Shown: positions 41,005 through 48,518 of the stretch, piece after piece
How the letters are laid out: each line of letters opens with the position of its first letter
Position numbering within the stretch: position 1 is the first letter of the stretch
Assembly: GCF_001468395.1 (NCBI RefSeq)
Contig: NZ_LNSG01000005.1
Span: forward strand, 248,001 to 312,000
Length of the DNA: 64,000 nucleotides
Source of the DNA: Sphingopyxis sp. H073
GTDB lineage: Bacteria > Pseudomonadota > Alphaproteobacteria > Sphingomonadales > Sphingomonadaceae
Direction of reading: 5' to 3'
Notes under the pieces: generated by a model
The model's input: the letters and a program-made list of their open reading frames with translations, nothing else
What the model was told of the DNA's origin: nothing
Databases searched by the model: none
Position numbers and translations under genes: made by a program

Positions 41005-41688
41005 ATGGGGAGCGAAACCAACCAATCCGATATCGCCGGAATCGGCCATAACCTGCCCGAGGAAATTCTCGTCCAGGCATGGTCGACGCGCTACGCTTCG
41101 GCCGTCGTCGAGCTGCTGAAGACCGAGGGCGGCTTCGTCGACGATCCCGCCGATCGTGGCGGCACCACCAAATATGGCTGGTCGCTGCGCACGCTGGTCA
41201 TCGAAGGCAAGGTCGACCTCGACGACGACGGCCGCGCCGACTTCGATCTCGACGGCGACGGCGATATCGACGGCTATGACGTTCGCAAGCTTACGCGCGG
41301 CGACGCCAAGTTCCTCTATCACCATTGTTTCTGGAAGCGGATGGGCTGCGACAATCTGCCGCGCCCGGTGGGCGAGATGATGTTCGACCAGGGCGTCAAT
41401 GCCGGCATCGGCAGCGCGCGCCGCCTTCTCCAGCTCGCGATCAATCGTTGCCTCGAGCGCGCGGCCTCGGCGCCGGCGAAGCTGAAGGTCGACGGCGCGA
41501 TCGGCAAGCAGACGCTCGACGCGATGAATTGGGTGCTGCGCTGGGGCGCGCTGGGCATGCCCGCGCTGGTCGACGCGTTCCGCGTCGAGGTGCGGCTCCG
41601 GTACCGCGCGATCGCCGAGCGCACTCCGTCGCAGAAGAAGTTTCTGAAGGGCTGGCTGGCGCGCGCCGACCGGTTGGGGAGGATTTGA
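41005..41688 (+). CDS. GH108-type endolysin with calcium-loop-like insertion
   Basis: A 227-residue peptidoglycan hydrolase. Catalytic E41 lies in KTEGGFVDDPADRGGTTKYG, the glycoside hydrolase 108 signature. The C-terminal part (from about residue 125) matches the peptidoglycan-binding_3 domain (KVDGAIGKQTLDAMN). Residues 71-93 insert a run rich in alternating Asp and Gly (DLDDDGRAD, DLDGDGDIDGYDV) resembling EF-hand/dockerin calcium loops inside the catalytic domain. There is no signal peptide, so it needs the holin. It is the first gene after the predicted Mor-dependent promoter. Confidence 0.87.
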   Translation: MGSETNQSDIAGIGHNLPEEILVQAWSTRYASAVVELLKTEGGFVDDPADRGGTTKYGWSLRTLVIEGKVDLDDDGRADFDLDGDGDIDGYDVRKLTRGDAKFLYHHCFWKRMGCDNLPRPVGEMMFDQGVNAGIGSARRLLQLAINRCLERAASAPAKLKVDGAIGKQTLDAMNWVLRWGALGMPALVDAFRVEVRLRYRAIAERTPSQKKFLKGWLARADRLGRI

Positions 41689-42230
41689 TGTTCGGCCTGT
41701 CGGGACTTCGACTTTGGGGATCGATCGGGGGTCTGCTGGCGTTCGTGGCGCTGCTCGTCGCGGCGTGGACCGGCATCCAGGCGCGCGCCGATCTTCGCGA
41801 GCTCCGCGCCGACGTCAAGGCCTGCTCGGCCGCGGCGGAGAAACAGACGGCCGCGGCCGACCGATGCAGCGAGCCGGTGAAGGCGGCGATCGCCGCGGCC
41901 CGCGCTGCGAAGGTCTGCGACATCGCGCTGCAAGCCGCGAACCGCAATGCCACGTCGTTCGCGATCCAGTCGGCGTGCTCGACCGCGGTGAAAACCGAGG
42001 TAGCGCATCGCATGACGGCCGAGGCGGCAGCGCTGAACGCGGAATTGGAGGTCGACCGGCTGATCGCCGACCAGGCGAAGATCGCCGATCGCGCCGAAGC
42101 GCGTGGTCGAGCCGAAGCCAAACGAAAGGATGAGGCCGATGCCGCTATCAAAAGCGCGCCTCCGGCTGCTGGTGGGGTTGGCAAGCGTTGCGACGCTGGC
42201 TGCCTGCGCCGGCTCACCGGAAAAGCCTGA
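41688..42230 (+). CDS. Inner-membrane spanin (Rz-like)
   Basis: A 180-residue protein with one N-terminal transmembrane helix (SIGGLLAFVALLVAAW, residues 12-28) and a long Ala/Glu/Lys-rich periplasmic coiled coil with several cysteines. This is the i-spanin layout; it joins inner and outer membranes in the last step of lysis. The ATG overlaps the endolysin stop. A lipoprotein gene starts within its 3' end in another frame, the typical nested Rz/Rz1 arrangement. Confidence 0.7.
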   Translation: MFGLSGLRLWGSIGGLLAFVALLVAAWTGIQARADLRELRADVKACSAAAEKQTAAADRCSEPVKAAIAAARAAKVCDIALQAANRNATSFAIQSACSTAVKTEVAHRMTAEAAALNAELEVDRLIADQAKIADRAEARGRAEAKRKDEADAAIKSAPPAAGGVGKRCDAGCLRRLTGKA

Positions 42231-42453
42231 CCCCGGCGCCGCGCCCGATCCGGTGATCGAGCGCAAGATCGTCGTCAAGCCCGTCTGCCCACCCGAGCTG
42301 CTCCAGGACGTGCCCGTCGCGCCAGCGATGCCCGCAGAGGCACTGGTCGAGGCGAGCGACGAAACACTGCGCTGGCTAGGCGCCATATTCTCTCACGCCG
42401 CGCTCCTCGAGGAGCGGCTGCGCGACGCAAGGACCGCGTGCCCCGATGACTAA
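42139..42453 (+). CDS. Outer-membrane spanin lipoprotein (Rz1-like)
   Basis: A 104-residue predicted lipoprotein: MPLSKARLRLLVGLASVATLAAC, with the Cys at residue 23, then a Pro-rich stretch (GSPEKPDPGAAPDP) as in Rz1 proteins. It starts inside the i-spanin gene in a different frame and ends overlapping the next gene. Either ATG 42130 or 42139 could start it; 42139 has GGATGAGG upstream. It should pair with the upstream spanin. Confidence 0.68.
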   Translation: MPLSKARLRLLVGLASVATLAACAGSPEKPDPGAAPDPVIERKIVVKPVCPPELLQDVPVAPAMPAEALVEASDETLRWLGAIFSHAALLEERLRDARTACPDD

Positions 42454-43237
42454 CCCAACAACGATCGAAACACGCCCGATCGAACAGCTCCCTGCTGCGA
42501 CGGCAGTGTCCCCGGCGGCGTTGACGGCCATTCAGGAACCTGGTGGACCGGTCCAGAAGGTTTCCATCGCGCAGCTGTTGGGTCGCCTGATCTCAACCAA
42601 CGCGGCGAAGGAAACGCGCGCCAACCTGCTCGCCGACCTTGCGCATGCAGCGAACAGCATCGCGCTCGTTTATGCCGATGCCGATCCGGCGTGGAACGGC
42701 TGGTATCGCAAGCAGGGCAATTCGGGGGTCGGCACCTGGCTCCAGTTCGAAAAGCTGTCGTCCTTTGCCGAGGCCGAGGTCCAGCAATGGGTCGAGTATG
42801 CCCAGTCGGGGGCGCAGGCCGCCGCGGCGACCGCGAACTTTTATGATGGTGGCTTGCTCGCTGCGCATGCGGCGACAGTCGCCGGCGATTATTTTGCCTG
42901 CGAGTTCCCGGCGGGCATCATCAGCTATCGCCGCCGTACCGCCAACGGTTCGGCCCAGATCGGCACGGCGCTGACACCCGCGGCGCTGGCGCGAGAGATG
43001 GGGGTCGCGCGGGCGCGCCTGCTGCTCACCTCCGACCAGCCCGCCGATGGCGTGCCTGGCGACGCATGGCTGTCGCCGACCTGCATCTTTTACGAACGCC
43101 GTCCCCGCGCGCAGATCATGGCCGGCGGCGTCATGGTCGTCGCGGGCGGCATCGCCCCGGTATCCGAATGGGCGCGCGCCGAGAGCCAGCCCATCGCCAC
43201 CATCCATGAAGCCCTGGTCAACGAAGGAATCCTGTAG
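42446..43237 (+). CDS. Tail fibre/receptor-binding-like protein
   Basis: A 263-residue protein. The N-terminus (EQLPAATAVSPAALTAIQE, then QKVSIAQLLGRL) is the adaptor sequence often found at the base of phage tailspikes and fibres. An Ala/Gln-rich helical segment follows and then a compact C-terminal part rich in Gly and Ala. Enzymatic motifs are absent. It is adjacent to the beta-helix tailspike (stop and GTG start overlap), so the two may form one receptor-binding device. Confidence 0.55.
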   Translation: MTNPTTIETRPIEQLPAATAVSPAALTAIQEPGGPVQKVSIAQLLGRLISTNAAKETRANLLADLAHAANSIALVYADADPAWNGWYRKQGNSGVGTWLQFEKLSSFAEAEVQQWVEYAQSGAQAAAATANFYDGGLLAAHAATVAGDYFACEFPAGIISYRRRTANGSAQIGTALTPAALAREMGVARARLLLTSDQPADGVPGDAWLSPTCIFYERRPRAQIMAGGVMVVAGGIAPVSEWARAESQPIATIHEALVNEGIL

Positions 43238-44796
43238 TGTACGACGCCAATCCCACGATCTTCGTTCCTGTTCCCGGCGTCGACAACGGCCCCGCGATCC
43301 GCGCCCTTCTGGCGAGCGGCAAGCGCTGGATCCAGATCAACGGGTCGGCGCTGCGCCTCGATACGCCGGTGCTGCTCGAGGACGACGGCGTGCCTGCCGA
43401 TTTTGTCCATATCCAGCCGCATCCATCGATCGCGACCGTCGTCGTCGATCCCAGTGGCATCGGCCGCGACGCAGGCGATCCGACGAACCCGAGCTACGCT
43501 GCGTTCGAATATGGCGGGAAGCGCACGACCGCAGGCTATCTTTCGGCACTGGTCGCTGCTGGGTCGCGCGTGCTGCCGGTCAATAATGGCGCGCTCTATG
43601 CGCCCGGCGACTGGATCAACGTGTCGAATGCGTCGACCAATCCCGGCGCGACGCTGCTGCCGCTCGACGGACCCGGCGCGAAATACCGCGTCGAAGCGGT
43701 GGTCGGCAACAACCTGACCATCGACAGGCCGACCGAGCGTGCGCACCCGAACAACGCCACCGCCAGCAAGTGCAAACCGCTGGTGGGCGCGATCATCGAA
43801 GGGCTAACCTTCACCGGCGACTGCACGGTCGGTATCCATATTCATGACGACATAAACGGCACCTACCGCGGCATCCGCACTGTCGGCTGGACGGGCCGAG
43901 TGGGCGTGCTCATTGACAATTGGAATATCGGCTCTCTGATCGACGATTGCTTCATCACCGGAACCACGCCGGGCACCGGCGCTCTGGAAAGCGCGTGGGG
44001 CGTTGCGATCGAAGGCGGATCGGGGTCGCGCTACAGCCAATGCGGCGGGACGATGTGCGGTACGGGGATCACGATCAATTATGGCTACGATGTCCGCGGG
44101 GTCGATACGCTTGCCTTCAGCAACACGGTCAATGTCGCGCAACTGACCGAGTGCGTCGATTGCTTCAATATCCGCCCCCGCACCGCGAACGCATCGGCCC
44201 TCGATGTCTCGGAGTCGGGGAGCAACGTCAATTGCGCGGTCGTCGATCGTCGCCAGGCCACCGATGTCGAGATGGGAACGGGCGACAATACGAAAGCCGA
44301 ATGGCGATCGCTGACGATGGGCGGGCAGTTCGCCGCCACCGAATCGATCCTGGCCTGCGATGAAAACAACGGCCTGCGGCAGGTGAATCCCGCCACGGCG
44401 CTGCTGGCTCTAAAAGTCGACGGGTCGATGGAGCGGGAGAATATCTGGGTCGACAGCCCCCAGAACTATGGCGGCAACGTGCAGCTGTCTAATAATCTTC
44501 AGCACTGGGCCATCGGGATGCTGTCGTCGGACCCGTTCCGCGACATGGTCATCTACAATGTAACTGCCGGGCAGGTCGATCTTCGGGTCGCCTATGATAC
44601 AGGGATGATCACGACGCGTGGCGACGTCAACATCGGCGCGGGCAAGGCGTTGAAGATCAACAATGTCACGATGCTAACCGGACGCGGCGCCGCGATCCCC
44701 AATGCGGCGGGCGGCGCAACGGTCGATGTCGAGGCCCGCGCTGCGCTAAACGCGCTGCTGGCGCAGCTTCGTCTCGGGACGTTGCCGACGACATGA
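43237..44796 (+). CDS. Right-handed beta-helix tailspike-like protein
   Basis: A 519-residue protein with repeating beta-strand coils: GAIIEGLTFTGDCTVGIHIHDD, RGIRTVGWTGRVGVLIDN, SLIDDCFITG, VAIEGGSGSRYSQCGG, plus a C-terminal GKALKINNVTMLTG. This pattern is typical of parallel beta-helix tailspikes that bind or cut surface polysaccharide. The start is GTG overlapping the previous TAG. It sits far from the tail genes, before the terminase. Given the exopolysaccharide module next to the prophage, host polysaccharide as substrate is plausible but unproven. Confidence 0.62.
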   Translation: MYDANPTIFVPVPGVDNGPAIRALLASGKRWIQINGSALRLDTPVLLEDDGVPADFVHIQPHPSIATVVVDPSGIGRDAGDPTNPSYAAFEYGGKRTTAGYLSALVAAGSRVLPVNNGALYAPGDWINVSNASTNPGATLLPLDGPGAKYRVEAVVGNNLTIDRPTERAHPNNATASKCKPLVGAIIEGLTFTGDCTVGIHIHDDINGTYRGIRTVGWTGRVGVLIDNWNIGSLIDDCFITGTTPGTGALESAWGVAIEGGSGSRYSQCGGTMCGTGITINYGYDVRGVDTLAFSNTVNVAQLTECVDCFNIRPRTANASALDVSESGSNVNCAVVDRRQATDVEMGTGDNTKAEWRSLTMGGQFAATESILACDENNGLRQVNPATALLALKVDGSMERENIWVDSPQNYGGNVQLSNNLQHWAIGMLSSDPFRDMVIYNVTAGQVDLRVAYDTGMITTRGDVNIGAGKALKINNVTMLTGRGAAIPNAAGGATVDVEARAALNALLAQLRLGTLPTT

Positions 44797-45233
44797 CGAT
44801 GACGCCATCCGCCTTCTATGCGGCCTGGACGCCGACGCTGCTGTTTGCCGGCGCCGTGAACAAGGCTTCGCCGGCCGACGTGATGATCGTCGCCGGCGGC
44901 TTTGAATGGCCGGTCGTTACGCTGGCGCTTGCCGCGATCGGCGTGCTCGCCGCGCGGCCGCTCGCGCCGAAGCGCAACCCGCCGATGGGCCTGGCGAAGA
45001 ATATCCTGGTCACCGTGATCATGCTCGTCGCTGCGCTGCTCTGGGTACTCGACAGCCGGCCTGGCCTGCTCTTCGCGTTCGTCGTTTCGATCGGCCTCGG
45101 TTTCTCCGGCTACACGGTGATCGAGCTGCTGGGCGAAGAGATCGCCGCCTACATCAGACGCGCGATCGGCGCGCTCCCGCTTCCCGGCCTGAAGGCCGGC
45201 CAGACAACCAAGCCCGATCAGGAGCCTTCATGA
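44793..45233 (+). CDS. Membrane protein, holin-like
   Basis: A 146-residue protein with three probable transmembrane helices (FEWPVVTLALAAIGVLAA; ILVTVIMLVAALLWVL; LLFAFVVSIGLGFSGYTVIEL) and a charged, Pro-rich C-terminus. Its size, topology and place in the lysis block suggest a holin, but no family signature was recognised. It is coupled to both neighbours by 4-bp overlaps. Confidence 0.5.
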   Translation: MTMTPSAFYAAWTPTLLFAGAVNKASPADVMIVAGGFEWPVVTLALAAIGVLAARPLAPKRNPPMGLAKNILVTVIMLVAALLWVLDSRPGLLFAFVVSIGLGFSGYTVIELLGEEIAAYIRRAIGALPLPGLKAGQTTKPDQEPS

Positions 45234-45544
45234 GCGACGTTTTGCAGCTGGCGATTATCCTCTTCATCATTCTCGGCATCGGTGTCGCCGTGTGGCGGGG
45301 CGGCCAGGCCAATCCCGAGGGAACTGGCCGCCTCGGCCGCCGCCTCGGCAAGGTAGAGCAGGCCTTGTCGGGGAAAGCGACGACCGAGGACGTCGGCGAG
45401 GTTCAGAACGAGATCGCCTCGCTCAACAACAAAATTGCAAGGCTGGAAGCCGAACAGGCCGCCGATCGACGAGTCAACCAGCTGACCTATGAAGCGGTGC
45501 GGCGGCTCGAGGACTATTTCCTGAAAAAGGGCACGGGGGTCTGA
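45230..45544 (+). CDS. DUF2730-like membrane/coiled-coil protein
   Basis: A 104-residue protein with one N-terminal transmembrane helix (LQLAIILFIILGIGVAVW) and a long coiled coil (VQNEIASLNNKIARLEAEQAAD, then RVNQLTYEAVRRLEDYF). This matches the DUF2730 type found before the terminase genes in Mu-like phages; function unknown. ATGA overlap with the upstream gene. Confidence 0.6.
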   Translation: MSDVLQLAIILFIILGIGVAVWRGGQANPEGTGRLGRRLGKVEQALSGKATTEDVGEVQNEIASLNNKIARLEAEQAADRRVNQLTYEAVRRLEDYFLKKGTGV

Positions 45545-45546
45545 TC

Positions 45547-46089
45547 GTGGATGTATTCTCCATCATGGCGCAGCTGCTGGTTGGCTGGCTAATCGCGGAC
45601 TTCCTTTCCGGGATCGTACATTGGGTCGAGGATCGCCTGCTCTGGGTCGACATGCCGCTGATCAGCAAGGCGATCGTCGAGCCGAACCGCCTACATCATG
45701 TCGATCCGCAAGCCTTTCTCGCGAGCCCGCTGCTCTCGCGCAACTCGACGACATGGGCTTCCGCGATCGCGATCGCGCTGGCTTGGCTGATGATCGCCGG
45801 CTTCAGCTGGATCTGGCTCGGCGCGATCGCCGGCGGGCTCGCCGTGACCGAGGTTCATGCATACTCGCACCGCCAGACCGCGCGTTCCGGATGGTACCGC
45901 GCGCTTCAGGAGATCGGCATAGTCCAGTCGGCGCCGCACCATTGGGGCCATCATGCCGGCAGGATGGACACCCGCTATTGCATCCTGACGGGCTGGCTTA
46001 ATCCGCTGCTCGATCGGCTGCGCCTGTGGGCGCGCCTGGAGAGCGGCATCGAGGTAATCGGCTTGAAACCGAACCGGGGGACCGCGTGA
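45547..46089 (+). CDS. CarF/TMEM189 (PEDS1)-like lipid desaturase
   Basis: A 180-residue membrane enzyme with four or so hydrophobic segments and the histidine pattern of the CarF/TMEM189 lipid desaturase family: H25 (GIVHW), H50-H51 (LHHVDP), H104 and H108 (EVHAYSHRQ), H131-H132 and H135-H136 (PHHWGHH), followed by the family tail RYCILTGWLNPLLD. Known members are plasmanylethanolamine desaturases that make the vinyl-ether bond of plasmalogens; eight His ligate a di-iron centre. GTG start at 45547. Activity in this phage is inferred, not shown. It lies at the end of the lysis/accessory block. Confidence 0.75.
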   Translation: MDVFSIMAQLLVGWLIADFLSGIVHWVEDRLLWVDMPLISKAIVEPNRLHHVDPQAFLASPLLSRNSTTWASAIAIALAWLMIAGFSWIWLGAIAGGLAVTEVHAYSHRQTARSGWYRALQEIGIVQSAPHHWGHHAGRMDTRYCILTGWLNPLLDRLRLWARLESGIEVIGLKPNRGTA

Positions 46090-46385
46090 GCTACACTGAC
46101 TATCATTTCCAGCATGTCCGGCTGACGATCCTTCGGCTCCTGGCCGAGGTGCCGACATATTCTGCCAACGACAGCGTTCTCAACCAGGCGGTGAACGCGA
46201 TGGGCCTGAGCTGCACCCGCGACCAGCTCCGCACGAACCTCACCTGGCTCCAAGAGCAGCGGCTTGTTTCGCTCATTCTTCCCACGCCCAGTCTGATTGT
46301 TGCCGAGCTGACCGAAGCCGGCGCCGACGTCGCCGCGGGACGTTCGATCGTTTCTGGCGTCCAGCGCCCTTCGCCGGGCGCCTGA
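46086..46385 (+). CDS. VpaChn25_0724-type phage protein (winged helix-like)
   Basis: A 99-residue protein. The blocks VRLTILRLLAEVPTYSANDSVLNQAV, CTRDQLRTNLTWLQEQRLV and the tail AAGRSIVSGVQRPSPGA are characteristic of this Mu-phage family, located just before the small terminase. It probably has a winged-helix fold; the role is unknown. The GTG start overlaps the desaturase stop by 4 bp. Confidence 0.72.
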   Translation: MSYTDYHFQHVRLTILRLLAEVPTYSANDSVLNQAVNAMGLSCTRDQLRTNLTWLQEQRLVSLILPTPSLIVAELTEAGADVAAGRSIVSGVQRPSPGA

Positions 46386-46386
46386 C

Positions 46387-46965
46387 ATGGCGCGCCCTGC
46401 TCGCCCCAAGGCCGCGCGCCACCGCCCGTCGTCGATCGACAAGCTCGACAAGGAGGTGCGCGAGCTGATCGGCCAGCTCCGGATGGATCATGGCTGGACG
46501 ATCGACGAGATCCGCACCCGGCTGCTCGACATGGGGCAAACCGTCAGCCGCTCGGCGCTCGGGCGGCATGTCCGCACGCTTGAGGATATGGCGGCCGAGC
46601 TCCGCGAATCGCAGATGATGGCGACCGCACTCGCGCGAGAGACCGGCAACGCCGACCAGTCGCAGATGCTCGACCTCAACAGCCAGCTGCTCCAGGCGAA
46701 CATGTTCAAGCTGATGCTCGCGACCAAGGACGGCGAGGGCATCCAGCTCGGCGCGAAGGATGCAAAGGATTTCGCCGACGCGCTGCGCTCGATCGCGCTG
46801 ACCCGCAAGACCGAGCTCGACGTGATCGAGAAGGCGGAGAAGCGCGCGGCGGAGAAGGCGACGAAGGAGGCGGCCGAGAAGGCGACCCGCGCGGCTCGCG
46901 CGAAGGGACTGTCGAAAGAGACCGTCGAATCCATCCGCTTCGCGGTGCTGGGCAGCGACACATGA
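46387..46965 (+). CDS. Terminase small subunit-like (Mu gp27, DUF3486)
   Basis: A 192-residue helical protein with the DUF3486 start ARPARPKAARHRPSSIDKLD, an HTH-like WTIDEIRTRLLDMGQTVSRSALGRHV, and a charged C-terminal coiled coil (EKAEKRAAEKATKEAAEKA). It recognises phage DNA for packaging together with the large subunit, which it overlaps by 4 bp. Confidence 0.85.
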   Translation: MARPARPKAARHRPSSIDKLDKEVRELIGQLRMDHGWTIDEIRTRLLDMGQTVSRSALGRHVRTLEDMAAELRESQMMATALARETGNADQSQMLDLNSQLLQANMFKLMLATKDGEGIQLGAKDAKDFADALRSIALTRKTELDVIEKAEKRAAEKATKEAAEKATRAARAKGLSKETVESIRFAVLGSDT

Positions 46966-48518
46966 GGCAGTCGCCCGAGGAGGATTTTAAGCGCGCCCAG
47001 GACAGTCGCGCTGAGTGGATCAAGCTGCGCGAAATCCAGGGCGATCGTGCGGCGGCCGAGTCCGCGATCTTTCGCCTGCCAAAGGGCGACCTCCTCCTCG
47101 GGTACCAGCAGCGGCCCGTCGACTCCCTCTTCAACGGCACCGCGCTGCTCGTCATCGAAAAGTCGCGCCGTATCGGTCTCACCTGGGGGATGGCGGCGTT
47201 CGCGGCGCTGAAGGCGGCAGCGGCGCCGGAGGCAGGCGGCCAGAACATCTGGTACATGGGTTACGACAAGGACATGACGCTGGAGTTCATCCAGGTTTGC
47301 GCCATGTGGGCTCGCGCCTTCGGCCTCGTCGCCAGCGAGATCGAGGAAGAGGAGGTGCTAGAGGCCGATGAGAAGGGCGTGAAGGCCTTCTCGATCCGCT
47401 TTGCCTCGGGCTTCCGTATCACCGCGCTTCCCTCGGTGCCGCGCGCCCTGCGCGGCAAGCAGGGCATCGTCATCATCGACGAGGCGGCGTTCCACAAGAA
47501 TGTCGGCGAAGTGATCAAGGCCGCGATGGCGCTGCTGATCTGGGGCGGCCAGGTCGTCGTCATCTCGACCCACGATGGCGTGTCGAACCCGTTCAACCTG
47601 CTCATCCAGGACATAAAGACCGGCAACCGCGCAGGCGAAACGATGAAGATCACGTTCCGCGACGCGCTCGACGCCGGACTCTATGAGCGGGTGTCGATGG
47701 TTTCAAAGACCAAGGGCGTCGATCTTCCCCCGAAGGAAGAATGGGTCGCCGGGATCTACGCCGCCTATGGCGAGGATGCGGACGAGGAGCTCGATTGCAA
47801 TCCGAAGATCGGCTCGGGCTCGCTGCTCAACATCGCCGATATCGCCGCGTGCGAGCATGCCGATTGCGGCCTGCCCGAGCTGTACCAGGGCGGCATCTGC
47901 TATGTCGGCCGCGACGTCGCGCGTCGGCGCGACGGGCAGGTCCAATATTGCATGGAGCTGCTCGGCGACGTCCTCTGGCAGCGCGATACCTATGAAGAAA
48001 TTGGCCAGTCGTTCGCGCACCAGGACGCCTTCTTCAACCAGCTCTTCAAGACCCGCCGCATCGGCGCGGCCTGGATCGACCAGACCGGCATGGGCGAGAA
48101 GGTCGTCGAAGATCTTCAGCGCCTTCACGGTACCAGCCGCGTTCATGGCGAGCTGCTGACTGGGCCGTCGCGCATCGACCTTGCGCTCAGCCTGCACAAG
48201 CGCATCCAGGAGCACCGCATCCGGATTCGGTTCGATCCCTTCACCCGCGCCGACCTGATGGCAATCAAGAAGATCGGTTCCGAGCAGTCGGGCGGCATCC
48301 GGATCGTCAATGCCGACGACGAGGTCCACGCCGATCGCTTCTGGGCCTATGCGCTCGCCAGCCGTGCGGCCGACATGCCGCCGGCCTTTTATGCATATCG
48401 GGGCGTCAATCGCCGCCCCGATCGAGCCGGATCGGAACGCGGCCCCAGCGGCAGGCGCCGCGACGATCGCCCCGATCGGCACGGCCGCGGTAGCCGTTTC
48501 GATAGAGGAGCCTTTTAA
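46962..48518 (+). CDS. Terminase large subunit (Mu gp28-like)
   Basis: A 518-residue packaging motor. The ATPase has a Walker-A-like EKSRRIGLTWGMA, Walker B VIIDEAAF and a coupling SHDG region. The RNase H-like nuclease domain has GRDVARRRDG, AWIDQTGMGEKV and HADRFWAYALA. It cuts and pumps DNA for headful packaging, including flanking host DNA in Mu-like phages. The C-terminus is Arg/Pro-rich. It ends on the first base of the portal start. Confidence 0.9.
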   Translation: MRQSPEEDFKRAQDSRAEWIKLREIQGDRAAAESAIFRLPKGDLLLGYQQRPVDSLFNGTALLVIEKSRRIGLTWGMAAFAALKAAAAPEAGGQNIWYMGYDKDMTLEFIQVCAMWARAFGLVASEIEEEEVLEADEKGVKAFSIRFASGFRITALPSVPRALRGKQGIVIIDEAAFHKNVGEVIKAAMALLIWGGQVVVISTHDGVSNPFNLLIQDIKTGNRAGETMKITFRDALDAGLYERVSMVSKTKGVDLPPKEEWVAGIYAAYGEDADEELDCNPKIGSGSLLNIADIAACEHADCGLPELYQGGICYVGRDVARRRDGQVQYCMELLGDVLWQRDTYEEIGQSFAHQDAFFNQLFKTRRIGAAWIDQTGMGEKVVEDLQRLHGTSRVHGELLTGPSRIDLALSLHKRIQEHRIRIRFDPFTRADLMAIKKIGSEQSGGIRIVNADDEVHADRFWAYALASRAADMPPAFYAYRGVNRRPDRAGSERGPSGRRRDDRPDRHGRGSRFDRGAF

